A stretch of 64,000 nucleotides of DNA from Sinorhizobium fredii NGR234 (GCF_000018545.1 NC_012587.1:2542001-2606000); one strand, 5' to 3'. Numbered from the stretch's first letter, positions 7,700-15,462 are shown. Numbers and translations: made by a program. Notes: generated by a model from the letters alone, not told the origin.

Positions 7700-8090
7700 T
7701 GGACAGGTCCTGAAGGGCCCGCTCCAGGCTCGATTTCGAGCCATTGCGCAGCGGCACGAAGGCCTTGCCCCACTTTTTGCAGCCCGTCTTCACGCGCAGA
7801 CACGCATCGTGACTGATGCAGTCGATGGGGCAGAAGACGCAGTCGACCGAGGGAAGAACCCGGTCGATGCGCGATACGGCCTCTCGTAAACCGCCGTCAT
7901 GGTGAATGAGTTCCGCCCCATAGGAGCTGGCGATCTGGCGCAAGTGGGCAACCTGGCAATCGCGGCCGCCGACATAGAGGAAGCTGCGCCCCTCGAGCGT
8001 CGCCTTGCCGCCATTGGGCTGAACGGCGATTTCGTCGCTCGCCTTGCCCTTGCCGCCCTTGCCTGCATTCTGGTGCCGTTTGCCGCGCAT
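7680..8090 (-). CDS. DUF2325-family protein in the iron/haem block
   Basis: 136 residues. The N-terminal 30 residues are basic and low-complexity (MRGKRHQNAGKGGKGKASDE). The rest is a Rossmann-like DUF2325 domain: FLYVGGRDCQVAHLRQIASS, ELIHHDGGLREAVSRI, then a Cys-rich VDCVFCPIDCISHDACLRVK that could bind a metal. The ATG at 8090 has GGAGAGA upstream. The final residues TAPRV and the stop come from the start of a RIME copy, so the native 3' end has been replaced. A TGA-N9-TCA iron box lies 133 bp upstream. Function is unknown; the box and location suggest an iron-linked role. Confidence 0.75.
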   Translation of the reverse strand: MRGKRHQNAGKGGKGKASDEIAVQPNGGKATLEGRSFLYVGGRDCQVAHLRQIASSYGAELIHHDGGLREAVSRIDRVLPSVDCVFCPIDCISHDACLRVKTGCKKWGKAFVPLRNGSKSSLERALQDLSTTAPRV

Positions 8091-8222
8091 CCGTCTCTCC
8101 GTCTTGTCGGCGATTCGCGGGCTTGCTGCCGCTGATCGCCATCAGAATTCGTTGGCACACACCGAACGGTTGTGCGACGGCGGCAACTTATTAAACTTGA
8201 TAATCATAGTAAAGTATAAACA

Positions 8223-8237
8223 TGAGTTTTTTAATCA
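8223..8237. promoter_or_regulatory. RirA-type iron box (TGA-N9-TCA)
   Basis: TGA-gttttttaa-TCA matches the IRO-box consensus for rhizobial RirA. It lies in the AT-rich gap between tonB (3' end) and the DUF2325 gene (5' end), so on the minus strand it is placed to control the latter. A TATACT-like element follows downstream on that strand. The motif is short and symmetrical, so a chance match in an AT-rich stretch is possible. Confidence 0.5.
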
Positions 8238-8280
8238 TATTAATTTCGGGCAAATCGGATCGCTCCGCCCCCGCAGGAAA

Positions 8281-9201
8281 TTACCGCTTGAATGTAACCG
8301 GAACGGTAAACGGCCAGCTGTCGCGCCGGGCCTCGGCCGGGATCGCCGGGAAAGGCGCGGCGCGACGGACGGTATCGAGCGCTGCCTGGTCGAGAATTGG
8401 CGAGCCCGAGCTTTTCGCAAGGCTGACGCCGGCGAGCCCGCCATTGGATGTGACGGTGAAGCTTACGTGGGCAACGCCGCGCAGCCCTTGGCGTTTGGCC
8501 TCGGCGGGATAGCGTGTCGCCCGACTCAGCTTGCGATAAACCTTGCCCTTGTAGTTGTCGGCAGCGGCATTGCCCGCCTCACGCGCCACGGAGCTCAGTC
8601 TTGCGCCCGTGGCGGCGCTGGCCGTTGCATTTTCCGCACCGTCCGCCTGGCCCTTGGTCTGCGTATTCGCCTGCTCGCCACGCTCGCCGGCCTTCTTGCG
8701 TGTAATTTTCTTCTTCTTTATCGGCTCTTTCTTGGGCTCCGGTTTCTCGACCTTCTTCTCGATCTTCTCCGGCTCCGGCTTCTCTTCCGGAACGACCGTT
8801 TCGACAGGCGCGACGCTGGCAGTGACCGGCGCCTCGGCGACCTCGGTCACCGGCATTTCATCCGCCGGCAAGATGACATCCGCTTCCATCGGCGCAATGT
8901 CGGACGGCTGCTCGGAGACACGCTCCGGCGTCGTTGGCGGAATCTCTTTCGCCGCCTCTTCCGTTGGCGGAACCTCGCTTGGCTTCACCTCTTCCGGCGT
9001 GTCTTCGGTGGGTTCGACGATGTCCGAGGGATCGCCTGCCTGCAGCGTCTCGTCGAAGGCGTTCCCGAGCAGCGTGACCTCGGTCGCCGCGCCGCCGGCC
9101 ATCTGAAAATCGTCCTTGCTGGGCTCCAGCAACATTGCTCCGCCGGCATGCGCCAGCAGCGAGAGACCGACCGCACCGGTCCATTTGACGATGTGCTTCA
9201 T
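8281..9201 (-). CDS. tonB: TonB energy-transducing protein
   Basis: 306 residues. Layout: an N-terminal hydrophobic anchor (WTGAVGLSLLAHAGGAMLL), a long Glu/Pro/Lys-rich periplasmic spacer (residues about 50-185, with many EP and KP repeats), and a C-terminal TonB domain containing YPAEAKRQGLRGVAHVSFTV and a final FTVPVTFKR. It couples ExbB/ExbD energy to outer-membrane haem or siderophore receptors. No exbBD or receptor gene is in the window. It lies 41 bp behind a small exported protein gene and diverges from hmuPSTUV; the shared promoter gap carries an iron box. Confidence 0.93.
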   Translation of the reverse strand: MKHIVKWTGAVGLSLLAHAGGAMLLEPSKDDFQMAGGAATEVTLLGNAFDETLQAGDPSDIVEPTEDTPEEVKPSEVPPTEEAAKEIPPTTPERVSEQPSDIAPMEADVILPADEMPVTEVAEAPVTASVAPVETVVPEEKPEPEKIEKKVEKPEPKKEPIKKKKITRKKAGERGEQANTQTKGQADGAENATASAATGARLSSVAREAGNAAADNYKGKVYRKLSRATRYPAEAKRQGLRGVAHVSFTVTSNGGLAGVSLAKSSGSPILDQAALDTVRRAAPFPAIPAEARRDSWPFTVPVTFKR

Positions 9202-9242
9202 CCGAGCCTGCCTTCCATCGGCACTTCAGCGATCAGGCAATG

Positions 9243-9683
9243 TCAGCCCTTGAGGTCAACCGCCGATTTGGAGCCGGTCTTGAGCCCAGTCATGCAGGCA
9301 CCCTTGTCAACGCCCTCGCCAACACAGGCGGGCGCATCGTTGATCAGCAGACTCTTGACTGCCTCGCATTTCGTTCCCGAGAGGTCGAACTGCCGAACCT
9401 TGGTCTTGCCGGCGGGCAGATCGCGAAAATCAAGGACGGCCATGCGCTCGACCAGCCCCTTCTGGTCGAAGAGCACGAATTCGAAGGAAACCTTGGAGAG
9501 CGACTGCTGCAGGCCGTTGCCGGCGACGAAGGTGAGCTTGCACCCCTTCTCGGACGGCGCGATCTCGTTGAGCTCGACCGTCAGCCCGCTGGCGCCTGTT
9601 GCCTCCTGTGCCACGGCGATCCCTGTTAGCGACAGGACCAGCGCCGCAGTCGAGAAAGCGAAACGGGAAAGACAGGCCATCAT
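9243..9683 (-). CDS. Exported protein of unknown function upstream of tonB
   Basis: 146 residues from the ATG at 9683, with a signal peptide (MMACLSRFAFSTAALVLSL, cleavage near AVAQ). The mature part has three to four cysteines (GCKLTF, GTKCEAVKS, PACVGEG, GACMTG) that could form disulfides, and an immunoglobulin-like pattern (VSFEFVLFDQKGLVERMAVLD). I do not recognise a named family. It is first in the operon with tonB and faces the hmu operon across an iron box, so an iron-regulated periplasmic role is likely but unproven. Start codons between 9680 and 9740 are all possible. Confidence 0.7.
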   Translation of the reverse strand: MMACLSRFAFSTAALVLSLTGIAVAQEATGASGLTVELNEIAPSEKGCKLTFVAGNGLQQSLSKVSFEFVLFDQKGLVERMAVLDFRDLPAGKTKVRQFDLSGTKCEAVKSLLINDAPACVGEGVDKGACMTGLKTGSKSAVDLKG

Positions 9684-9744
9684 CACACCACCATGCTCCG
9701 CATCCGAGCCGCCCACATCCCAGGCGGCGGAAGCGATCAATTAA

Positions 9745-9801
9745 CTTGACTGCAACTATCCGGTATTGCGTCCTTAAAGAAATATGAGTAATGCAGTCAA
9801 G
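9745..9801. promoter_or_regulatory. Divergent tonB/hmu control region with iron box and inverted repeat
   Basis: TGA-gtaatgcag-TCA at 9785-9799 fits the RirA IRO-box consensus TGA-N9-TCA. The same sequence forms the right arm of a larger inverted repeat: CTTGACTGCA at 9745-9754 and TGCAGTCAAG at 9792-9801 (10 of 10 bases, 37 bp apart). The left arm carries a near-match TGA-N9-TCC at 9747-9761. The region serves the exported-protein/tonB unit and hmuP. Confidence 0.65.
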
Positions 9802-9842
9802 ATACTAATTGGAATGCGCGAGAGGAATGAGAGGATATCGCC

Positions 9843-10058
9843 TTGCTTCCGCCCCTCGTGAACCTGGCCGAAACCGTGACACCGAACGACCCCGATACCC
9901 CCCAATCTTCGCCGGCGCCGAGCGCGACCAACCGCTCGCAACCGCTCGTGGACAGCCACGAACTATTCCGCGGCGCCAGCGAGATCCTGATTTCCCACGA
10001 CGGCGCGATCTACCGGATGCGGATCACCCGACAGGGCAAGTTGATTCTGAACAAGTAG
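9843..10058 (+). CDS. hmuP: Haemin uptake protein HemP/HmuP
   Basis: 71-residue HemP-family protein. The C-terminal half has the family signature: VDSHELFRGASEILISHDGA split by eye, then YRMRITRQGKLILNK. The TTG at 9843 is chosen because GAGGA lies seven bases upstream; a GTG at 9858 would shorten it by five residues. In bradyrhizobia HmuP acts as a co-activator of haem-uptake gene expression with Irr; in other bacteria its role is unclear. It opens the hmuPSTUV operon, 11 bp before hmuS, directly downstream of an iron box. Confidence 0.9.
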   Translation: MLPPLVNLAETVTPNDPDTPQSSPAPSATNRSQPLVDSHELFRGASEILISHDGAIYRMRITRQGKLILNK

Positions 10059-10069
10059 CGAGACGATCG

Positions 10070-11128
10070 ATGACCGACAGTACGCGCCCTACCCCGACCG
10101 AGATCCGCGCCTACCGCGCGGCGCACCAGACGCTGCGCGAGCGCGACATCGCCGCCCAGCTCGGTATTTCCGAAGCGGCCCTCGTCGCCGCCGAATGCGG
10201 GCTGACGGCAATCCGCATCGATGCCGACGCCAATCGTTTCCTGGTGCGTGCCGAGGAGCTGGGCGAGGTCATGGCGCTCACCCGCAATGAATCCGCCGTC
10301 CACGAGAAGATCGGCGTCTACGAGAACGTCAAGCCGGGCCCGGGTGCAAGCCTGGTGCTCGGGTCCGAAATCGATCTGCGCGTCTTCCCCTCCGCCTGGG
10401 CACATGGTTTTGCCGTGTCGAAGCGCGATGCCAATGGCGATGTCCGCCGCAGCCTGCAGTTCTTCGACAAATGGGGGAATGCCGTTCACAAGGTGCATCT
10501 GCGTGCGACGTCGGATCTCGAAGCCTATGACAGGATCGTCGCGGACCTCCGCCTCGACGACCAGTCGCAGGAATTTGCTGCCGCGACCATCGCACCGGCG
10601 TCCGACGACGCAATCGGCACCGTCGATACGGAAGCGCTGCGCGACCACTGGACGAAGCTGACCGACACCCATCAGTTCCACGGCATGCTGCGCAGCCTGA
10701 AGATCGGCCGGCGCCAGGCCTTGCATGCCGTCGGCGACGACCTTGCCTGGCAGCTCGACGCGGGCGGCATCGAGGCGATGATGCGGGGCAGCGCCGAAGT
10801 CGAGCTGCCCATCATGTGCTTCGTCGGCAGTGCCGGGGTGATCCAGATCCACTCCGGCCCGGTCGCGAATATCGCCACCATGGGGCCGTGGCTGAATGTC
10901 ATGGACCCGACCTTCCACCTGCATTTGCGCACGGATCACATCGCCGAGCTTTGGGCGGTGCGCAAGCCGACGTCGGACGGCCATGTGACTTCGCTCGAAG
11001 CGCTCGATGCCAAGGGCGAAATGGTCATTCAATTCTTCGGCAAGCGGAAGGAAGGCTTCGCCGAAAGACCGGAGTGGCGCAGCCTGGTCGAGAGCCTGCC
11101 ACGCCACCGCAGCATCGCTGCAGCCTGA
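10070..11128 (+). CDS. hmuS: Cytoplasmic haem-binding/degrading protein HmuS
   Basis: 352 residues, the usual HemS/ChuX-like tandem-repeat length. Residues about 1-170 and 190-350 form the two repeats; the second contains DTHQFHGMLRSLKIGRRQAL, whose His is the expected haem ligand region of HemS proteins. FFDKWGNAVHKVHL and FFGKRKEGFAERPEW are repeat-equivalent motifs. It receives haem after import and hands it to degrading enzymes such as HmuQ. The ATG at 10070 lies 11 bp after hmuP, and hmuT starts 11 bp after its stop, so the genes form one operon. Confidence 0.95.
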   Translation: MTDSTRPTPTEIRAYRAAHQTLRERDIAAQLGISEAALVAAECGLTAIRIDADANRFLVRAEELGEVMALTRNESAVHEKIGVYENVKPGPGASLVLGSEIDLRVFPSAWAHGFAVSKRDANGDVRRSLQFFDKWGNAVHKVHLRATSDLEAYDRIVADLRLDDQSQEFAAATIAPASDDAIGTVDTEALRDHWTKLTDTHQFHGMLRSLKIGRRQALHAVGDDLAWQLDAGGIEAMMRGSAEVELPIMCFVGSAGVIQIHSGPVANIATMGPWLNVMDPTFHLHLRTDHIAELWAVRKPTSDGHVTSLEALDAKGEMVIQFFGKRKEGFAERPEWRSLVESLPRHRSIAAA

Positions 11129-11139
11129 GGAGACACGGG

Positions 11140-12087
11140 ATGAACGGCTTCGACTTCCGCCGCCTGCGCCGCTGGGAATGGGCGCTCGCCGTCTTCGCAC
11201 TCTCGACGCCCTTCCTGCTGCCGGCGCTCGCGCCTGGCCCGGCGTCTCTTATAAGCCCGGCGATGGCCGAGACCGTCGAGAAGCCGGACACGTCCCGAGT
11301 CGTATCGATCGGCGGCGCGGTGACCGAGATCATCTATGCGCTCGGCGAGGAAAACCGGCTCGTTGGCCGCGATTCGACAAGCACCTACCCCGAGGCCGCG
11401 GCGAAGCTCCCCAATGTCGGCTATATGCGGCAATTGGCGCCGGAGGGTATTATCGCCGTCAACCCAGCGGCGATCGTGGCGATCGAAGGCAGCGGCCCAC
11501 CCGAAGCGCTTGCCGTGCTGAAGCAGGCGAACATCCCCTTCACGACGGTCGCCGAGGCCTACGACAAGGCGGGCATCCTTGCCAAGATTCGCGCCGTCGG
11601 CGCTTTCCTCGGTGTTTCCGAGAGGGCCGAAGCGCTTGCCAAGTCCGTCGAGCACGATCTGGACGCCGCCCTTTCAGACAGCGCCGCGCGCCCCGACAGC
11701 GAGCGCAAGCGCGTCCTCTTCATTCTCAGCGCCCAGGGCGACAAGATCATGGCCTCGGGCACCGGCACGGCGGCCAGCGGCATTATCGAGCTTGCCGGCG
11801 CGATCAATGCGACCGGCGATTTTCCCGGCTACAAGCCGCTGACCGACGAGGCGATCATCAAGGCAAGGCCGGACGTCATCCTGATGATGGATCGGAGCGG
11901 AAGCCATGCGGCAAGTCCGGATGAACTCTTCGCTCTTCCGGCGCTCAGCCTGACGCCGGCGGCGAAAAGCAAGGCGCTTGTCCGCATGGACGGGTTGCAC
12001 CTGCTCGGTTTCGGCCCACGCACCGCAAGCGCGATCCGCGAACTGAACACGGCAATCTACGGAAAAAAGACCAATGCCTCCCAGTGA
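11140..12087 (+). CDS. hmuT: Periplasmic haem-binding protein HmuT
   Basis: 315-residue class III binding protein. The signal region is MNGFDFRRLRRWEWALAVFA with probable cleavage after AMAE. Tyr95 in NVGYMRQLAPEGI corresponds to the haem-coordinating Tyr of ShuT/PhuT. The backbone-helix region and SAQGDKIMASGTGTAASGII fit the family. GAGGAGACACGGG provides a strong ribosome site before the ATG at 11140. Its last 14 bp overlap hmuU, implying translational coupling. Confidence 0.95.
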   Translation: MNGFDFRRLRRWEWALAVFALSTPFLLPALAPGPASLISPAMAETVEKPDTSRVVSIGGAVTEIIYALGEENRLVGRDSTSTYPEAAAKLPNVGYMRQLAPEGIIAVNPAAIVAIEGSGPPEALAVLKQANIPFTTVAEAYDKAGILAKIRAVGAFLGVSERAEALAKSVEHDLDAALSDSAARPDSERKRVLFILSAQGDKIMASGTGTAASGIIELAGAINATGDFPGYKPLTDEAIIKARPDVILMMDRSGSHAASPDELFALPALSLTPAAKSKALVRMDGLHLLGFGPRTASAIRELNTAIYGKKTNASQ

Positions 12088-13195
12088 GGCGATAGACGGC
12101 GCGCGCGGACCTGCCTTCGCTGCCAGAATCACCCACGCGCGGCAGAAAGGCGACCGCTCCGGTCTGGCGCGCATGCTCATTGCGGCGCTTGCAGTGCTTG
12201 CCGCCGTGACTTTCGCAGCCTCGATCATGACAGGCGCCGCCGACGCTTCGCTCGGCAATGTTCTCGGTTGGCTTGCCGGCCAGACGCCGGCCGACCAGGC
12301 CCTGAGCATGCGCGACCGCATCATTATCCTCGATATCCGCCTGCCGCGCGCGGTGCTCGGCATGCTGGTCGGCGCCGCGCTCGCCGTTTCCGGAGTCGTC
12401 ATGCAGGGGCTGTTCCGCAATCCGCTCGCCGATCCCGGCCTTGTCGGCGTGTCCTCCGGCGCGAGCCTCGGCGCCGTACTGCTCATCGTCCTCGGCAGTA
12501 CCACCTTCGGTCCGGTTTTTGCGCTCTTCGGCTTCTACGCGCTGCCGCTCGGCGCCTTCTGCGGCGGCTTCGCCACCACCATGCTTCTCTACCGCATCTC
12601 CACACGCAGCGGTCGGACCTCGGTGGCGACGATGCTGCTGGCAGGGATAGCGCTCGGCGCACTCGCCAATGCGGTGACGGGCGTGCTCGTCTTCGTCGCC
12701 GACGACAAGCAGTTGCGCGATCTGACCTTCTGGGGATTGGGTTCCCTGGCCGGTGCCAATTGGACGAAAATTTTCGCCGCCGGCCCGATCATTCTCCTGT
12801 CGCTTGGCGTCGTCCCCTTCCTGGCGCGCGGCCTCAACGCGGTCACGCTCGGCGAGGCGGCCGCCTTCCACATGGGCGTGCCGGTACAGCGCCTCAAGAA
12901 CATCGCCATTTTCAGCGTCGCTGCGGCAACCGGCGCCTCGGTCGCGGTCAGCGGCGGCATCGGCTTCGTCGGCATCGTCGTGCCGCATCTTCTGCGCCTC
13001 GTCATCGGCCCGGATCACCGCTACCTTTTGCCGGCTTCGGCGCTGCTCGGCGGCACCATGCTGATCTTCGCCGACATGCTGGCCCGCACGATCGTTTCTC
13101 CGGCCGAACTGCCGATCGGCATTATCACCGCCTTCGTCGGTGCGCCGTTCTTCCTGTGGGTTCTGCTCCGCGGTCGCTCGAATATGGGGCTTTGA
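12074..13195 (+). CDS. hmuU: Haem ABC transporter permease HmuU
   Basis: 373-residue FecCD/BtuC-type permease with about ten helices. Family motifs include LDIRLPRAVLGMLVGAALAV, GVVMQGLFRNPLADPGLVGV, FVADDKQLRDLTFWGLGSL and GGIGFVGIVVPHLLRLVIG. The ATG overlaps the end of hmuT. The stop is two bases before the left TA of a MITE-like element that separates it from the ATPase gene hmuV. Confidence 0.96.
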   Translation: MPPSEAIDGARGPAFAARITHARQKGDRSGLARMLIAALAVLAAVTFAASIMTGAADASLGNVLGWLAGQTPADQALSMRDRIIILDIRLPRAVLGMLVGAALAVSGVVMQGLFRNPLADPGLVGVSSGASLGAVLLIVLGSTTFGPVFALFGFYALPLGAFCGGFATTMLLYRISTRSGRTSVATMLLAGIALGALANAVTGVLVFVADDKQLRDLTFWGLGSLAGANWTKIFAAGPIILLSLGVVPFLARGLNAVTLGEAAAFHMGVPVQRLKNIAIFSVAAATGASVAVSGGIGFVGIVVPHLLRLVIGPDHRYLLPASALLGGTMLIFADMLARTIVSPAELPIGIITAFVGAPFFLWVLLRGRSNMGL

Positions 13196-13199
13196 CCTA

Positions 13200-13464
13200 G
13201 GGTCAGGACCTATTAAATTCATCCATTCTGTTCCGGTCCATGGGATTGGATGGAAGAAAACAAGCGTAAGGCAAGACCCTGAGGTCTTGTCGAGCATTGT
13301 TTTCGATCAGACGGCCCATGGACCGGAACCCGAAGGGCGCGGTGGATTTCGCGCCTGGACTGCGTCGGAAAGATTTGAAAATGTTCGGCATTTCCAGCAT
13401 CTTCCCTCCTAGCCAGACACGAAATCCACCGCGCAGAATGGATGAATTTAATAGGTCCTGACCC
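13200..13464. mobile_element. MITE-like element with nested hairpins between hmuU and hmuV
   Basis: A 265-bp insertion flanked by TA on both sides (13198-13199 and 13465-13466). Counting the TA, the termini form a perfect 33-bp inverted repeat (13198-13230 and 13434-13466). Two internal perfect hairpin pairs follow: 13231-13244 with 13315-13328 (14 bp), and 13337-13351 with 13420-13434 (15 bp). There is no transposase. TA duplication is typical of IS630/Tc1-mariner derivatives. Folded, it makes a cloverleaf-like four-way structure. It ends two bases before the hmuV ATG. Confidence 0.85.
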
Positions 13465-13468
13465 TAAG

Positions 13469-14257
13469 ATGATCCACGCTTCCGACATCTCCGTCAGCCT
13501 CGCTGGCCGGCCCGTGCTCCACGGCGTCTCGTTTGAAGCGGTGCCCGGAAGAATGACGGCGATCGTCGGTCCGAACGGCTCCGGCAAGACGACGACCTTG
13601 AAGGCGATCTCGGGCGAGCTTCACCTCACCAAGGGCAAGGTGACCATCAACGGTCATGACATCGCCCGACTGAGACCATGGGAACTCGCCTTGAAAAGGG
13701 GCGTCCTGCCGCAATCGACGGTGATCTCCTTCCCGTTCACGGTCCGGGAGATCGTTGGCCTCGGTCTTTCGACAGGCGGTGCCGAAGTCGCGGGCAAGGG
13801 TCGCACCGTCGATGATGCGCTCGAAGCCGTCGATCTCGCCGGCTTTTCCGGCCGCTTTTACCAGGAACTGTCGGGCGGCGAGCAACAGCGTGTCCAGCTT
13901 GCCCGCGTGCTTTGCCAGATCGCCGCGCCGGTCCGCGACGGCGAGCCGCGCTATCTCCTGCTCGACGAGCCGGTGTCGAGCCTCGATATCCGCCACCAGC
14001 TGACCATCATGCAGCTGGCGCGGCATTTCTGCGAACAAGGCGGCGGTGTCGTAGCGGTGATGCACGACCTCAACCTAACGGCGATGTTCGCCGACCAGAT
14101 GGTGATGATGAAAGCCGGCCGCATCCGCGCCCTCGGCGCGCCGAAGGATGTGCTTACCGACGAGACCATGGAAGCGGTGTTCGGATGCCGGATGCAGGTC
14201 GGCATCGCGCCGGCCCGCGATGTCCCTTTCGTGCTGCCGCAAACGGCGTCGCTCTGA
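13469..14257 (+). CDS. hmuV: Haem ABC transporter ATPase HmuV
   Basis: 262 residues. Walker A is GPNGSGKT at 34-41, signature LSGGEQQRVQLARVL near 138, Walker B YLLLDEP near 170, and the H-loop in VVAVMHDLN. The ATG at 13469 gives the normal N terminus MIHASDISVSLAGRP. An in-frame ATG at 13442 inside the MITE would add nine residues (MNLIGPDPK). Because the element ends right at the gene, the native ribosome site is gone. TAGG at 13452-13455 is the nearest candidate, with a long spacer, so expression relative to hmuU may be altered. Confidence 0.95.
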   Translation: MIHASDISVSLAGRPVLHGVSFEAVPGRMTAIVGPNGSGKTTTLKAISGELHLTKGKVTINGHDIARLRPWELALKRGVLPQSTVISFPFTVREIVGLGLSTGGAEVAGKGRTVDDALEAVDLAGFSGRFYQELSGGEQQRVQLARVLCQIAAPVRDGEPRYLLLDEPVSSLDIRHQLTIMQLARHFCEQGGGVVAVMHDLNLTAMFADQMVMMKAGRIRALGAPKDVLTDETMEAVFGCRMQVGIAPARDVPFVLPQTASL

Positions 14258-14295
14258 TCCGACCTGCGCATCGCGCGGCAACGTCAAGATTTGCC

Positions 14296-14320
14296 GAAAC
14301 AAATTTCTCCCTCATGCGTT
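14296..14320 (+). promoter_or_regulatory. Possible EcfG/RpoE2-type promoter, one mismatch
   Basis: GAAAC-N17-GTT resembles GGAAC-N16/17-CGTT, with one change in the -35 box. It lies 90 bp before a DUF883 gene, a class of gene often in the general stress regulon. Two exact matches to the same consensus occur 3.6 kb away at the phyR/nepR gap. Confidence 0.3.
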
Positions 14321-14408
14321 GATCTCGGCGTGCCAACTGCGGTGGGTGCGCCGGCAAGGATGCGTCGGCTTTCGGCGGACATGACAGCGAAGCGAAGGGA
14401 GCGACAGG

Positions 14409-14771
14409 ATGGCGACGGGTCTCTTTTCTAGTTCAAGCACCAGGAAACGCAACGGCAGCGCGGCCGACACCCCGATCGAAGACCAGCTTCACGAAATCCG
14501 GGAAGACATCGCGCAACTCGTCGCCTTGATCGCCGATCGGGGCGTGGCGGCGTCGCGGGAGGCCAAGGGCAAGGCACGCAGCACCCGCAAGCAAGCCGAA
14601 TCGGACCTGCAGGACCTGCTGGAGAGCGGCGAGGAACTGCTTTCGGATCTGCGCAGCCGGTATGCGGACACGGAAAGGCAGGTGCGGCGCGCGGTGCGCG
14701 AACATCCGGTCGCCACGCTCGGCGCCGCAGCGGCCATCGGCCTCATCGCGGCAGCCCTTCTGCGGCGTTGA
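14409..14771 (+). CDS. DUF883 (ElaB/YqjD-type) membrane-anchored protein
   Basis: 120 residues. A charged, helical N-terminal part (EDQLHEIREDIAQLVALIAD, ESDLQDLLESGEELLSDLRS, roughly residues 25-95, likely coiled coil) is followed by REHPVATLGAAAAIGLIAAA, a C-terminal membrane helix with glycine spacing, and a final LLRR. This is the ElaB/YqjD layout, proteins that in E. coli anchor ribosomes or protect cells in stationary phase. GGGAGCGACAGG precedes the ATG. A weak EcfG-like promoter upstream and the nearby general-stress regulators suggest stress control. Confidence 0.8.
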   Translation: MATGLFSSSSTRKRNGSAADTPIEDQLHEIREDIAQLVALIADRGVAASREAKGKARSTRKQAESDLQDLLESGEELLSDLRSRYADTERQVRRAVREHPVATLGAAAAIGLIAAALLRR

Positions 14772-14887
14772 CGAACCTCCTCCATGGATCGCCTCGCCAA
14801 CGAAGGCCGTTACCGCAGCGAACGCGACCGATTGCAAGCAGGGGGAGCCCAGCCGCCCTTGGCGTGTTGTGAAGGGGAGAAAATGGC

Positions 14888-15319
14888 ATGCAATCCCTAG
14901 GGGCCGTCCTAACCGCTCTGCTTGCAGTCGACTTCGGCGCCGCGGCCTCGCGCATCAAGCGCAATGCGCTGTTGTGGGGGATCGTCGCCGTACTTCTCGT
15001 CACCGCCTATGTTTTCGCCCTCGTGGCGATTGCCCTCGTCCTCGCCGAGCACTATTCACCCATCATTGCCGCTGTGGCGATTGCCGTCGCGCTGTTCGCA
15101 GTCGCCCTGGTCCTGATCGCCGTTATGGCGGCACGAAACGCACGCGATCGGCGTCTCGTCGACGAACGGCGCCGTCGCTCGTTGCTGCAGACAAACCTTG
15201 CCTTGGCCGCCGCAACGAGCATCCTGCGAAAACAACCGCTCATCGGCGTCGGTACGGCGATAGCCGTCGGCCTTCTGCTTGGACTGGGTAAAGGGCGGCG
15301 GCGCAGCGACCGGCGCTGA
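14888..15319 (+). CDS. Small membrane protein (phage-holin-like, Phage_holin_3_6 type)
   Basis: 143 residues with two hydrophobic helices (LWGIVAVLLVTAYVFALVAI and IIAAVAIAVALFAVALVLIA) and a third weak one near the C terminus (LIGVGTAIAVGLLLGLG), ending in a basic tail. This matches proteins commonly encoded beside DUF883 genes and annotated as holin superfamily III; a true lysis role is unlikely. GGGGAGAAAATGGC precedes the ATG. It lies 116 bp after the DUF883 gene and probably shares its transcript. Function unknown. Confidence 0.7.
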   Translation: MQSLGAVLTALLAVDFGAAASRIKRNALLWGIVAVLLVTAYVFALVAIALVLAEHYSPIIAAVAIAVALFAVALVLIAVMAARNARDRRLVDERRRRSLLQTNLALAAATSILRKQPLIGVGTAIAVGLLLGLGKGRRRSDRR

Positions 15320-15349
15320 TGGCCTGCTGCGGTGTAGCTCGAGAGCTCG

Positions 15350-15462
15350 GAGCGGGATGAGGAAAAGTGTGTGCGGTTTTCCGCCCGCATCCCGCTCTAA
15401 ACCTATTAAAATCGATCACGTTCATGATCTTAGGTCGATCCGACCTAAGATCATCGTGATCT
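15350..15462. repeat. Two-palindrome mosaic repeat, possible terminator
   Basis: First palindrome: AGCGGGAT at 15351 pairs with ATCCCGCT ending at 15397. Second: GATCACG...TTAGGTCG from about 15414 pairs with CGACCTAA...CGTGATC ending at 15462. The same GAGCGGGA-type stem recurs at 26551-26603. It lies between convergent genes, directly after the kinase stop, and could end transcription from both sides. Confidence 0.65.

Noticed and set aside
13203..13587. Short minus-strand frames inside and beside the MITE-like element
   Set aside because: They run through the inverted repeats and end in hmuV; the translations show no transposase or other domain.
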